A stretch of DNA of 64,000 bases, taken from Comamonadaceae bacterium UBA2121 (GTDB taxonomy: Bacteria; Pseudomonadota; Gammaproteobacteria; Burkholderiales; Burkholderiaceae_C). Location of the stretch: positions 1 to 64,000 of the forward strand of contig DCYB01000015.1 in the NCBI GenBank assembly GCA_002331385.1. The letters are read 5' to 3'. A model generated the notes under the pieces. It was not told the DNA's origin. It did not search any database and saw nothing but the letters and a program-made list of their open reading frames with translations. The translations under genes were made by a program, and so were the position numbers. Numbering within the stretch: the first letter of the stretch is position 1; every line of letters begins with the position of its first letter. Positions 17,702-26,867 of this stretch are shown here, one piece after another.

Positions 17702-18295
17702 ATGATATTGGGCACATGGATCGTCGTGGCGCTGGTCACGGCGCTGGCTATCTGGGGCGTGGGTATATACAACCGGCTGGTGCAGCGGCGCAATCGCATT
17801 GCGAACGCCTTCGCGCAGATCGACGTGCAACTCAAGCGCCGGCATGACCTCATCCCCAATCTGGTGGAAACCGCACGCGGTTACCTGAAGCACGAAGCGG
17901 CCACGCTCGAAGCCGTGATTGCCGCGCGCGGTGCGGCCCAGAGTGCCGTGGCGGCGGCGCGGTTGACGCCCGTCGACGCCGGAGCCATTGGCGCGTTGAC
18001 CACGGCGGAAGGCACACTGCAAGGCAGCCTGGGTCGGCTGATGATGGTGGCCGAGCAGTACCCTGATCTCAAGGCGGACGCGACGATGGCGTCGCTTTCC
18101 GAAGAGCTGGGCAGCACGGAAAACCGGCTCGGGTTTGCGCGCCAGGCATACAACGACGAGGTGCTGCACTACAACGACGAGGCCGCGCAATTTCCGCAGG
18201 TGATCGTGGCGCGTCTGTTCGGATTCGCGGTCGCGCCGATGCTGGAGTCCACCCGCTCGGAAGCGGAACGGCAAGCGCCCAAGGTGCAGTTCTGA
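17702..18295 (+). CDS. LemA family protein
   Basis: A 197-residue protein with an N-terminal hydrophobic helix (residues 3-22) and the LemA signature YNRLVQRRNRIANAFAQID followed by LKRRHDLIPNLVETARGY. LemA proteins are helical membrane proteins of poorly known role, commonly next to M48 proteases or HtpX-like genes, as here with the gene 35 bases downstream. A TACAAT box at 17652-17657 could be part of its promoter. Confidence 0.93.
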   Translation: MILGTWIVVALVTALAIWGVGIYNRLVQRRNRIANAFAQIDVQLKRRHDLIPNLVETARGYLKHEAATLEAVIAARGAAQSAVAAARLTPVDAGAIGALTTAEGTLQGSLGRLMMVAEQYPDLKADATMASLSEELGSTENRLGFARQAYNDEVLHYNDEAAQFPQVIVARLFGFAVAPMLESTRSEAERQAPKVQF

Positions 18296-18330
18296 AGCGC
18301 GTGTTCGTGCGCACTCCTTTCATCTGAACC

Positions 18331-19401
18331 ATGCGTTTCTGGGAGCAACAGGACGAGGCCCGGCGTGAAACGCGCAAGCTGCTGCTGGCGTTTGCTGTGG
18401 CGGTACTGATCCTGGTGTTTGCCGTTCACCTGTCGCTGGCCGCGGCGTGGCTGGTGCTGTTTTCGAAGTTCGATTTTCCGAAAGGTTTTTTCCTCGTCAA
18501 CTTCGGCGGCTCGCTGCTGTTGGTGCTGGGCGGCTGGTGGATCGAAACCGGCAATCTGCGCAAGGGCGGCCAACATCTGGCGCGGCGCATCGGCGCGCGG
18601 GAAGCACGCGCATCGCTCTCGCATGCCGAGCAGCGGCTGGTCAACGTGGTGCAAGAGTTGAGCATCGCCGCCAACGGTTTTCGCCCGCACGTCATGGTGC
18701 TGCCACGCACGGACGCCATCAATGCGTTTGCCGCCGGTTGGGAGCCTGAGGATTCCGTGGTCGCGGTCACGCAGGGCGCGCTGGACTATCTCACGCGCGA
18801 GGAACTGCAGGGCATGGTGGCGCATGAGTTGTCGCACCTGTACGAAGGCGATACGCGCCTGAAGATGCAGTTGGCGGGCATGGTGTTTGGCCTGGAGCTG
18901 GTCTACAACTTTGGCGACGCGCTGCGCGAGCGCGGCGGGCTGATCTGGTGGTTTGGCAATGCCATCCGGCTCGCGGGCAGTGCAGGCTGGCTGACGGGGC
19001 GCATTCTCAAGGCGTCGGTGTCGCGCCAGCGGGAGCATCTGGCGGATGCGCGCGCCATTCAATGGACGCGCAGCCGCGACGGACTCGGCGGCGTGCTGCG
19101 CAAGGTGCTGGCGCAGCAGCGCACCACTGGCGTCGTGGCAGAGAAGGGGCTGGGACATTCGTCCGTCGAGCACATGTTGCTGGTGGAGCGGTCGCACGAG
19201 CGTCGCCTGGAGCACTGGCTGGACAGCCATCCGCCGCTGGCGGAGCGCATTCGCCGCATCTATGGGCGCCCCATGACGCCACTGCCGCTGGAGCGTGTAG
19301 CGGAGCCCAACGAGTCGGCGCACGTGGAAGTGACTGCGGCGCAGGGCGCTGGCCCCAGCATCGCCTCGTTGGTCGATCCGTACGTGCGTTACGGCGATTG
19401 A
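18331..19401 (+). CDS. M48 family zinc metallopeptidase, membrane-bound
   Basis: A 356-residue HtpX/Ste24-like protease. It has two N-terminal transmembrane segments (about residues 16-42 and 55-72), the zinc motif HELSH with a downstream Glu region, and a cytosolic-looking C-terminal part. It follows lemA closely, a pairing seen widely and thought to act in membrane-protein quality control. Its 3' end overlaps the end of the convergent RHS gene by 13 bases. Confidence 0.92.
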   Translation: MRFWEQQDEARRETRKLLLAFAVAVLILVFAVHLSLAAAWLVLFSKFDFPKGFFLVNFGGSLLLVLGGWWIETGNLRKGGQHLARRIGAREARASLSHAEQRLVNVVQELSIAANGFRPHVMVLPRTDAINAFAAGWEPEDSVVAVTQGALDYLTREELQGMVAHELSHLYEGDTRLKMQLAGMVFGLELVYNFGDALRERGGLIWWFGNAIRLAGSAGWLTGRILKASVSRQREHLADARAIQWTRSRDGLGGVLRKVLAQQRTTGVVAEKGLGHSSVEHMLLVERSHERRLEHWLDSHPPLAERIRRIYGRPMTPLPLERVAEPNESAHVEVTAAQGAGPSIASLVDPYVRYGD

Positions 19402-22400
19402 TCGGCGGTTTGCGGCGCTTCCATGCGCTGCGCTTGCGGGTGCGGCGCTTGCGGGAGCTGTGCGTCTGCGGGGGCAAAGTGCGCGCCCCACGGTTGGGCC
19501 ACCTTCGGTGCGCAGGCTCTTTGCACCATCGATCCGGTCACGCCCAGTTCTTGCAACGGCGTGAGCGCATGGGCGCTCGTGCCCAGCGCCACCATGGCCG
19601 GTACCGGGCAGGGCACATGGGGGTTGGCGAGTGATTGCAGGAGTTCTGCGGCGGCGTCGGCTACGGGGTTGGGCAGCGGTGCTTCCCACGCATGCTGCGG
19701 TGCGCAGGCGCCTGTGGGCAGCCCGATGTCGTGCCCGAGCGCGGGCGCGAAGTAGCCGTGCCGGTGGTAGTGCAGATCGCTTTCCTCGTCGTGACTGTGA
19801 CCCGCAAGTCGCAGCGTTTGCGTGAGCTCCTCGGGGTTGTGTTGCAGCAGGAGGACGCCATCCGGATCGCTTTCGGCCATCCATTCCAGCACCCCTTTGG
19901 TGCTGATGAGCGCGCTGGGCGTGCCATGGGGATCACAGTGAAACAGGTGCACGCGCAGAGACTCGACCGGCGGCGCAGCATCTGCCGACAGGTCCAGTGG
20001 CGCGCAGCCGGGCTGGATGTGGTCGAGCGCGAGCAGACCGGTGGCCGGTGCTTCCAGGTCGGCCGCGTCACCGCCTCGCGCTGTGGCGGGCGCATGTTCG
20101 ACGCGCAGCAAGGGAACCCGATTGCCGGGGGCGCTGATCGTGGCGATGCGGCAGCGCCCGTTGTGATCGCTCAGCACGGCGTGGTCGCCATCCCAGCCAT
20201 AGAAGGTGGTGGAGATGGGGCCGAGCGGCTTGCCCGAGCGGCGGTCGGTGCGCAGCGTCTGGCGCGCCACGCGGCGACCCAGCGGGTCGTAGAAATAGCT
20301 GGCGGCGAGCACGCCGTCGCCATCTTCCTTGCGAAAGCGGATCAACCGATGCTGGCTGTCCCAACTGAAATGCTGCTGCTCCTTGCGGTCGCTGTGGCGC
20401 AAGGACGTCATGCGGCCCCAGCGGTCGTATTCGCACTTGACGTCGCCGTTGCTGCGCACGCGGTTGTGGGGCCAGTTGCGCGGCGCGAGCGTGCCTTGCA
20501 GCAGATTGCCTGCCGCGTCGTAGCGGCGGCTTTGTTCTTGCAGTGCGGGTTGCAGGTAATGCGCCAGCCGACCGTGCGCGTCGTAGGCCCGGCGGTGCAG
20601 CCCCTGGGCTGATTCGATGAGCGTGAGATGGTCGTTCGCGTCGTATTGGTACAGGCTGCGGATGGCGCGGCTGACGGCGGACTCGGTGGCCTCCGGGTCG
20701 GTGGGTGGCGCTTCGTTGGTCTGCTGACGCTCGATGCGCGAGAGGGCGTCATGGCTCGTGTGGATATGCAGCCCGGCAAAGCGGCGTGTGCATTCGCGAT
20801 GCAGATCGTCGCGATGGAATTCGAGCATGTTCTTGCGCTCCAGCGTCAGGCTGAGTGGCTGGCCGGTGGGGCTGAAGTGCCATAGCGCAGGGGGCAGTCC
20901 GTGGATCTGCGTCATCGCCCTTTGGCCGCGTGCGTCATAGCGGTGCGTCACGCGGTGCTGCCACAGCGTGCTGCCATGTGGGCTGTGAATGCCTTGCGTT
21001 TCTTCAACGATGCGCCCGAGCAGGTCGCGCTGCCATGCCAGCCGCACCGAGGCTGCATCCAGCGTGGCCGCGTGTTGCGCATGAATGAGGCGACCCGCCG
21101 CATCGTAGGCAAACGTGGCGATCTGCGCCGCCAAGGCATTCGCGTTTTGCGTGCCGCCCATGGCGCGGCGCTCGGTGATGCGGCCACAGGCATCGCGTTG
21201 CCATTGCGTGACGACACCACCGTCATCGCTTTCGATCAGTTCGCCCACGGCGTTGTAGTGGAACAGTTCGCTGCGCCCGCACAGATGGGTGCGCTCGATC
21301 AGCCGGTCCATCACGTCGTAGGCAAAGTGCTGCGTCACCTCGTTTTCGTTGATGAACTGTACGAGCCTCCCCGCCGCGTCGTACGCGCGATGCTGTGTCG
21401 TCTCGCCTTGCCGCCGCATGGTGATTGCGCCGTGCGCGTTGCGCTCGAAATGCGTGCGCTGCTCGTTGGCATCGATGAAGCAGATCACGTCGCCCGCAGT
21501 GTTGTATTGCCATTGCACGGTGTGGTGGGGCGCGCGCGTTTGTGCGCAGAGTCGGCCAAGGCTGTCCCAACTGTTGCGCACGCTCAGACCTTCGGGGCCC
21601 TCGATGAGCACCAACTGGCCCCAGCGGTCGTAGTGAAAGCAGGTGGTCTGGCCGGTGCCATCGGTGTGGCGCGCGAGCTGGCCATAAGGCGTCCACTCCA
21701 GCAATTGGCGCGTGCCGCGTGCGTCCTCGATGAGGCCGGGCAGGTCGCAATTGTCTGAGGCGTAGCGCAAACGTGTGGTTTCGCGCATCGCATTCGTGAT
21801 CGAGACGACGCGGCCCAGCGTGTCATACGCGGCGCGCGTGGCCGCTCCATTGGGGTCGTCGATGCGCGTGATCTGCCCCGAAGGACAGTGCCAATAGTGC
21901 CAACTCTGACCGTCCGCCAGCGTGCGCGAGAGCAGCCCCTGCGTGTGCGGATCGTTGGCTTCGGTGGTGACTCTGCCCAAGGCATCGGAGAACGTGCCGG
22001 GCTGCTCGCCCTCGCGCGGCTGGTAATGGATGCGCGACCCATCAGCCCGCTCAACGCTGGCGATGCGGCGGCGTGTGCCATCGCCTTCAAAGTGCCAGAC
22101 ATGGGTGCGGCCCAGGCTGTCGAGTCGGGTAGTGGTGTCGACGGTGTAGTCGAACTGCCATGCCAGCGCGCCATCGGTGCTCTGGCCGATCACCTGCCCG
22201 GTGGGGTTCCAGTGAAAGTGCGTTTCCGCCCGGCCAGAGCGCGCATGCGCAATGATCTGACCGCGCAATTGGGGGTGGTAGGTGAATCGCTCCGTCAGCG
22301 CATCGGTGCGGTCGTGAATGCCGGCGAGCTCGCCTCGCGGCGTGTAGGCGTAGCGCACGAGCGGCAGTTCGCGGGGCTTGAGTGGGTGCACTTCACCCAC

Positions 22401-23174
22401 ATGCTCGTCGCGCATGATGTGGATGGCGACCAGCCGCCAGCCGCTGTCGGCCGCCACGCCTTCGCGGGCCTTGCCTGCCACCTGCGAGAAATACTTGAGC
22501 TCCAGCTGGAACTGTCGTCCGCTGCCGTCTTCGACCACGCTGAGAAATCCGGTATGTGGATCGTGCCCGAGGCGCAGCAGCCGCCCGAAGCGATCACACA
22601 TCACGCGCAGCGGCACGCTCTGTGACGCGACAAAGGGGCCGTCGGACAGTGACCCGAAGATCCACCACGGCCCAAGCGCATGCGGGCTGACAAAAAAGCA
22701 GTTATCACGCCGCCGATCCTGCGGGTGCAGGCTGCGCCAGGCGGCGCGCAAGGGGGCTGCGTGGTGGTGCGAATGGGTTTCCAGGTCGTCCAGCCCACCG
22801 CGCACGATCCATGGCTGGTGCGCCGATCCGCAGTGGACCTCGCCCGGCTCCAGGGCCGGCAGGGTGTAGCTGCCGCCGCGACCGTCGCGCAGCGTCAGGT
22901 GGGTGTCGCTCTGGCACAGCGACATCTCTTGCGCCAGACTCCAGCCCGGCCCGAGCAGCCCGATGGGCGAGGGCACCACGCGCCCGTCGGCACCGACCAG
23001 CGGACTGCGATAGTGCCGCGTGGCGATGAAAGGCATGGGCGAGGGCAAAGCCACGTCGGGCAGCGCATCCAGCAACAGCCGCCCGGTAGCAGGGTCCACC
23101 TGCGGCGTTCTGTGCTCCACAGGTCGCGGCGCGACCAAATTCCACAGTTGCTGCGCTGTGCCCTGGCTTTCCAT
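19389..23174 (-). CDS. RHS/YD-repeat protein, orphan with degenerate core end
   Basis: A 1261-residue RHS protein. The N-terminal ~200 residues look like the DUF6531 start region, followed by many YD repeats (patterns such as YDALGR, RYDAAGNLL, YDRWGRM) that form a hollow shell in known structures. The core end normally reads like DPIGLxGG; here it is HGYFAPALGHDIGLPTGA, a weak version, followed by only about 100 residues with no toxin motif I recognise. There is no PAAR domain and no adjacent immunity gene; the next gene is a convergent protease. A good GGAGGG ribosome-binding site precedes ATG 23174. Confidence 0.85.
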   Translation of the reverse strand: MESQGTAQQLWNLVAPRPVEHRTPQVDPATGRLLLDALPDVALPSPMPFIATRHYRSPLVGADGRVVPSPIGLLGPGWSLAQEMSLCQSDTHLTLRDGRGGSYTLPALEPGEVHCGSAHQPWIVRGGLDDLETHSHHHAAPLRAAWRSLHPQDRRRDNCFFVSPHALGPWWIFGSLSDGPFVASQSVPLRVMCDRFGRLLRLGHDPHTGFLSVVEDGSGRQFQLELKYFSQVAGKAREGVAADSGWRLVAIHIMRDEHVGEVHPLKPRELPLVRYAYTPRGELAGIHDRTDALTERFTYHPQLRGQIIAHARSGRAETHFHWNPTGQVIGQSTDGALAWQFDYTVDTTTRLDSLGRTHVWHFEGDGTRRRIASVERADGSRIHYQPREGEQPGTFSDALGRVTTEANDPHTQGLLSRTLADGQSWHYWHCPSGQITRIDDPNGAATRAAYDTLGRVVSITNAMRETTRLRYASDNCDLPGLIEDARGTRQLLEWTPYGQLARHTDGTGQTTCFHYDRWGQLVLIEGPEGLSVRNSWDSLGRLCAQTRAPHHTVQWQYNTAGDVICFIDANEQRTHFERNAHGAITMRRQGETTQHRAYDAAGRLVQFINENEVTQHFAYDVMDRLIERTHLCGRSELFHYNAVGELIESDDGGVVTQWQRDACGRITERRAMGGTQNANALAAQIATFAYDAAGRLIHAQHAATLDAASVRLAWQRDLLGRIVEETQGIHSPHGSTLWQHRVTHRYDARGQRAMTQIHGLPPALWHFSPTGQPLSLTLERKNMLEFHRDDLHRECTRRFAGLHIHTSHDALSRIERQQTNEAPPTDPEATESAVSRAIRSLYQYDANDHLTLIESAQGLHRRAYDAHGRLAHYLQPALQEQSRRYDAAGNLLQGTLAPRNWPHNRVRSNGDVKCEYDRWGRMTSLRHSDRKEQQHFSWDSQHRLIRFRKEDGDGVLAASYFYDPLGRRVARQTLRTDRRSGKPLGPISTTFYGWDGDHAVLSDHNGRCRIATISAPGNRVPLLRVEHAPATARGGDAADLEAPATGLLALDHIQPGCAPLDLSADAAPPVESLRVHLFHCDPHGTPSALISTKGVLEWMAESDPDGVLLLQHNPEELTQTLRLAGHSHDEESDLHYHRHGYFAPALGHDIGLPTGACAPQHAWEAPLPNPVADAAAELLQSLANPHVPCPVPAMVALGTSAHALTPLQELGVTGSMVQRACAPKVAQPWGAHFAPADAQLPQAPHPQAQRMEAPQTADQSP

Positions 23175-23470
23175 CGGGATTCCCTCCTTGCTGACTCGCT
23201 GATTGATTGTTGGTAGATGTCTGGATGCAACCGGACATCATTGCGAGCAGCGCGCAGTGCGAGGAGGGATTGACGCAAGGAGTGGGCAGTGGGGAGGCAT
23301 CCCCTTACCGGAATTTCATTTCCTCACTATAAGGCGGGGATCAAGACGGTTGGCAGCGCGGGAATGAAGCAGGACGTTGATGCACGCGTGATGCACGCTG
23401 GTGATGGGGACATGGCAGCGAGGTCGAGGCCTCGCCATCCAGATGGCCGGTTGCGTCTGGCGCCGGCACT
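23175..23470. other. Intergenic region upstream of the RHS gene
   Basis: About 296 bases between the RHS start and the end of the Smr gene. I see no credible gene, tRNA or strong hairpin; it presumably holds the RHS promoter and the Smr gene end. Confidence 0.4.
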
Positions 23471-24127
23471 TCAACGTCGTTGGGAGGGCTGAAGCAGGAC
23501 GACGAGTGCTCCCGCGCCGCCTTCTGCGGGGCGCGCCTGCACAAAGGCCAGCACTTCCTTTTTCTGCACCAGCCAGCTTTGCACCCGTCCCTTCAGCACG
23601 GGCGTCTTGCCGGGTGAGCCCAAACCCTTTCCATGCACCACGCGCACGCAGCGCACGCCGGTGCGGAATGAGAGGCGGATGAATTCGCCCAGCGCCTCGC
23701 GCGCTTCTTCGGTGCGCATGCCGTGCAGGTCGAGCTGGCGCTGGATGCTCCAGTGGCCTGCGCGCAGCTTGCGCGTGACGTCGTGGCCGATGCCGGGGCG
23801 GCGGAAACTCAGTTGGTCATCGGTGTCGAGCAGCGTGCTCACGTCGAAAGCGTCGCTGAGCGATTCACGCAGCACGCGCTCTTCATCCAGTTCGCGCTGC
23901 ACGGGCAGTGGCTCGGGCGGCTCGGGGATGAACCAATGACGGTCGCCGGGTTCCTTGAGGGCAGTGACTGCGCCGATGGCTTCGCGAAAGAGGTTTTTTT
24001 CCGCGCGCGCTTGGCGCTGGCGCAGGGCGCGTTCACGCTGCAACTGGGCCTCGCGCTCCGCTGCTTCGGCGATGGCGCGACGCAGGTGCTTGAGTTCAGC
24101 GAGGGAGCGGACTTTCAGGTTTGACAT
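23471..24127 (-). CDS. Smr-domain protein (predicted endonuclease/nuclease)
   Basis: A 218-residue protein with a charged helical N-terminus (Glu/Arg/Gln-rich, residues 10-50) and a C-terminal Smr domain: QLDLHGMRTEEAREAL, then RCVRVVHGKGLGS with the conserved HGKG, and a terminal GGxGAxxVLL strand. Smr domains act as nucleases on DNA or RNA in MutS2 and YdaL-type proteins, the latter having this length. The start ATG 24127 lacks the 32 extra residues of a longer frame. Confidence 0.9.
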   Translation of the reverse strand: MSNLKVRSLAELKHLRRAIAEAAEREAQLQRERALRQRQARAEKNLFREAIGAVTALKEPGDRHWFIPEPPEPLPVQRELDEERVLRESLSDAFDVSTLLDTDDQLSFRRPGIGHDVTRKLRAGHWSIQRQLDLHGMRTEEAREALGEFIRLSFRTGVRCVRVVHGKGLGSPGKTPVLKGRVQSWLVQKKEVLAFVQARPAEGGAGALVVLLQPSQRR

Positions 24128-24247
24128 GGCGCAACGGGGAAACCGTAGCGTTTGTACCTCAAACCGGACGTGCCTCTGGTGAGAATGGAAATAATAAGTT
24201 GTTGCGAATGTATTGGAGTCCATGCCGGCGGGCGTGCAAAAAAGATC

Positions 24248-24985
24248 CTAGATCAGCCCTTCTTGCGCCATCGACAGCGCGCCCCCGCGCGCAATGATGA
24301 AGTGGTCCAGCACGCGCACGTCCACCAGCGCGAGCGCCGCCCGCAGTGTCTCGGTAAGCTGGATGTCTGCTTGACTCGGCTGCACGCTGCCGCTGGGATG
24401 GTTGTGCGCCAGCACCACCCCGCTGGCCTCGTGGCGCAGTGCCTGCACGACCACTTCGCGGGGATAGACGCAGGTTTGCGTGAGCGTGCCGCGAAACAGT
24501 TCTTCCATCACGATCAAACGGTTCTGGCAGTCGAGAAACAGCACCGCAAAGGTTTCGTAGGCGCGCGTGGCGAGATGCAGTTGCAGGTATTGCTCGACGG
24601 TGCGGGGCGAGTCGAACACGGCGCGCGCCTGTAGCGGCTCGGCCATGGCACGGCGCGCCAGCTCCAGCACGGCCAGCAGCTCGGCGCGTTTCGCAGGGCC
24701 GAGGCCCTTGATGCGCTGCAGGTCGGCGCTTTGGGCGTGCAGCAGACCCGCGATGCCGCCAAAGCCGGGCAGGCGCTCGCGTGCCAGCAGCGGTGTGCCG
24801 GTGGGAGACACCGCCGCTGGCGCGCACGGTGCCAGCAGTTCATCGGCCAGTTGCAGCACGCCCTTGCCTTTGATGCCTGTGCGCAGCACGATGGCAAGCA
24901 GTTCGGAGTCCGAGAGACTGTCCGCGCCGCGCGCGAGCAGTTTTTCACGTGGGCGGGCGTCTGGCGGCAGGTCTTTGATGGGCAT
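24248..24985 (-). CDS. radC: RadC family protein (JAB/MPN domain)
   Basis: A 245-residue protein with a helix-hairpin-helix-like N-terminal region and a C-terminal JAB/MPN metal-binding domain (HNHPSGSVQPSQAD). Despite the name, a role in DNA repair is not established in bacteria. ATG 24985 begins the family-typical MPIKDLPPDARPREKLL; a further start at 25027 is possible. It is divergent from the FKBP gene, with about 120 bases between. Confidence 0.93.
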   Translation of the reverse strand: MPIKDLPPDARPREKLLARGADSLSDSELLAIVLRTGIKGKGVLQLADELLAPCAPAAVSPTGTPLLARERLPGFGGIAGLLHAQSADLQRIKGLGPAKRAELLAVLELARRAMAEPLQARAVFDSPRTVEQYLQLHLATRAYETFAVLFLDCQNRLIVMEELFRGTLTQTCVYPREVVVQALRHEASGVVLAHNHPSGSVQPSQADIQLTETLRAALALVDVRVLDHFIIARGGALSMAQEGLI

Positions 24986-25106
24986 GGGGCGTGGTGCGAG
25001 AGGCTGGGCGATGCGGCAAAGCGGCATGAAAACGAGACGCAGTGCTGCAGCGCGCGTGAGGGTATCCCCGATTTTTTACAATGCAGGCTGTTTAGAGAGG
25101 CCATCC

Positions 25107-25583
25107 ATGTCAAGTACTCCTTCCGTTTCCGATTCCACAGTCCCCACGGTGCAACCCGGATCGTTTCTCACATTGCATTACCGTCTGGCAGGCCCGGCGG
25201 GCGATGTCATCAACACGTTCAGCGGACAGCCAGCCACGCTGTCGCTGGGCGCGGGCGAACTGGCGCCAGCGGTCGAGGACAAGCTGATCGGCATGGCCGA
25301 GGGCGCGCGCGCGACGTTCGAGCTGCCTGCGGGCGAGGCCTTTGGCGAGCGCAATCCCGACATGCAGCAATGGGTGGCGCGCAAGCTGCTCAACGAGCTG
25401 GGCGACCCCGATGAGCAATACACCGTGGGCGACGTGGTGCAATTCCCCACGCCGGACGGCGCTGCCACCTATGCAGGCACGGTGCTGGAAGTGCGCGACG
25501 ACGGCGCGGTGCGCTTTGACTTCAACCACCCGCTGGCCGGCGTGCCGGTGACGTTTGAAGTGCAACTCATCGGCGTGCTGTGA
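25107..25583 (+). CDS. fkpB: FKBP-type peptidyl-prolyl isomerase (FkpB/SlyD type)
   Basis: The 158-residue protein has the FKBP fold with the inserted flap domain seen in SlyD/FkpB: LTLHYRLAGPAGDVINTF at the N-terminus, LGAGELAPAVEDKLIGM, then GERNPDM and NHPLAGVPVTFEV. No His-rich metal tail is present, favouring FkpB. It lies directly before ispH, the order seen in many proteobacteria (fkpB-ispH). Confidence 0.9.
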   Translation: MSSTPSVSDSTVPTVQPGSFLTLHYRLAGPAGDVINTFSGQPATLSLGAGELAPAVEDKLIGMAEGARATFELPAGEAFGERNPDMQQWVARKLLNELGDPDEQYTVGDVVQFPTPDGAATYAGTVLEVRDDGAVRFDFNHPLAGVPVTFEVQLIGVL

Positions 25584-25632
25584 ACACAGGCTGACTGCCG
25601 CCGCGAACCACGAGAGAGACAACACAATCCCC

Positions 25633-26622
25633 ATGCAGAAACCCCAGGAAATCGTTCTAGCCGAACCGCGCGGCTTTTGTGCCGGAGTGGACCGCGCTAT
25701 CGAAATCGTCGAGCGCGCCCTGCAGAAGTTTGGCCGACCGATCTATGTGCGCCATGAGATCGTGCACAACACCTATGTGGTGAACGACCTCAAGTCCAAG
25801 GGCGCGATCTTTATCGAAGATCTGGACGAAGTCCCCCCCGGCGCGACGCTGGTCTTCAGCGCCCACGGCGTGAGCAAGGCCGTGCAGCGCGAGGCCGAGG
25901 CACGCGGATTCCGCATCTTCGACGCCACCTGCCCGCTGGTGACCAAGGTCCACGTCGAGGTGGCCAAGCTGGCCCGGGAAGGCTACGAGTTCATCATGAT
26001 CGGCCACAAGGGACACCCCGAGGTCGAGGGCACGATGGGCCAGTTGAACGAGGGCATCCACCTCGTGGAAGACGTGGCTGACGTCGCGCGCGTGCAGCCC
26101 GGCCAGACCGAGCGGCTGGCCGTGGTCACGCAGACCACGTTGAGCGTTGACGATGCGGCCGAAATCACCGCCGCAGTGCGCGCCCGCTTTCCCAATGTGC
26201 GCGAGCCCAAGCAGCAGGACATTTGCTACGCCACGCAAAACCGCCAGGATGCTGTGAAGGTGCTCAGTGGTCAGGCCGATCTGGTGATCGTGGTCGGCAG
26301 CCCGACCAGCTCCAACAGCAATCGCCTGCGCGAGCTGGCGGCACGTCTGGGTACGCCCGCTTATATGGTGGATGGCGCGGAGGAGCTGAAACCCGAGTGG
26401 TTCGAAGGCAAGGCGCGCGTGGGCCTCACGGCCGGAGCCTCGGCGCCGGAAGTGCTGGTGCAGGAAGTGGTCCTGCGCATCAAGGAGTTGGGCGCGGTGT
26501 CCGTGCGCAAGATGGATGGCATCGAAGAGACCATCAAATTCCCGCTTCCCAAGGGGTTAAAGCTGGATGCAGCCACAGGTCTGGAGATCGAAGTGCACAA
26601 ATTACCAGAGACCGGCGGCTGA
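25633..26622 (+). CDS. ispH: 4-hydroxy-3-methylbut-2-enyl diphosphate reductase IspH
   Basis: The last enzyme of the MEP isoprenoid pathway, a [4Fe-4S] reductase that forms IPP and DMAPP. The three cluster cysteines are visible in RGFCAGV, DATCPLV and DICYATQNRQ. Family motifs HNTYVV, HGVS, GHxGHPEVEGTMG and SPTSSNSNRLRE are all present. The length of 329 residues is slightly longer than E. coli. An efficient terminator follows. Confidence 0.97.
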   Translation: MQKPQEIVLAEPRGFCAGVDRAIEIVERALQKFGRPIYVRHEIVHNTYVVNDLKSKGAIFIEDLDEVPPGATLVFSAHGVSKAVQREAEARGFRIFDATCPLVTKVHVEVAKLAREGYEFIMIGHKGHPEVEGTMGQLNEGIHLVEDVADVARVQPGQTERLAVVTQTTLSVDDAAEITAAVRARFPNVREPKQQDICYATQNRQDAVKVLSGQADLVIVVGSPTSSNSNRLRELAARLGTPAYMVDGAEELKPEWFEGKARVGLTAGASAPEVLVQEVVLRIKELGAVSVRKMDGIEETIKFPLPKGLKLDAATGLEIEVHKLPETGG

Positions 26623-26644
26623 TTTTTCACCCGCCTCGCTGGCC

Positions 26645-26673
26645 CAAAAAGCAGCCTGTAGGGCTGCTTTTTT
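26645..26673 (+). terminator. Rho-independent terminator after ispH
   Basis: The stem AAAAAGCAGCC / GGCTGCTTTTTT with loop TGTAG is a textbook intrinsic terminator with A-tract and T-tract, so it could work in both directions. Confidence 0.85.
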
Positions 26674-26867
26674 GCTTCTATATTGATAGCATCGAGTGAA
26701 TCCTGGATGTAGGATTCAATCGCTTTTTCATCAAATATTTTTGGTGGCGAGGCGCTGCGCATCTATGATGACCGTAGCGAGCGCCGGGTACTGCCCGAGC
26801 CCGGGCCGCGCGACTTTATACAATTCGGGCACCTCAACACCGGGGGAGCACCACGGGCTCCCTGACT

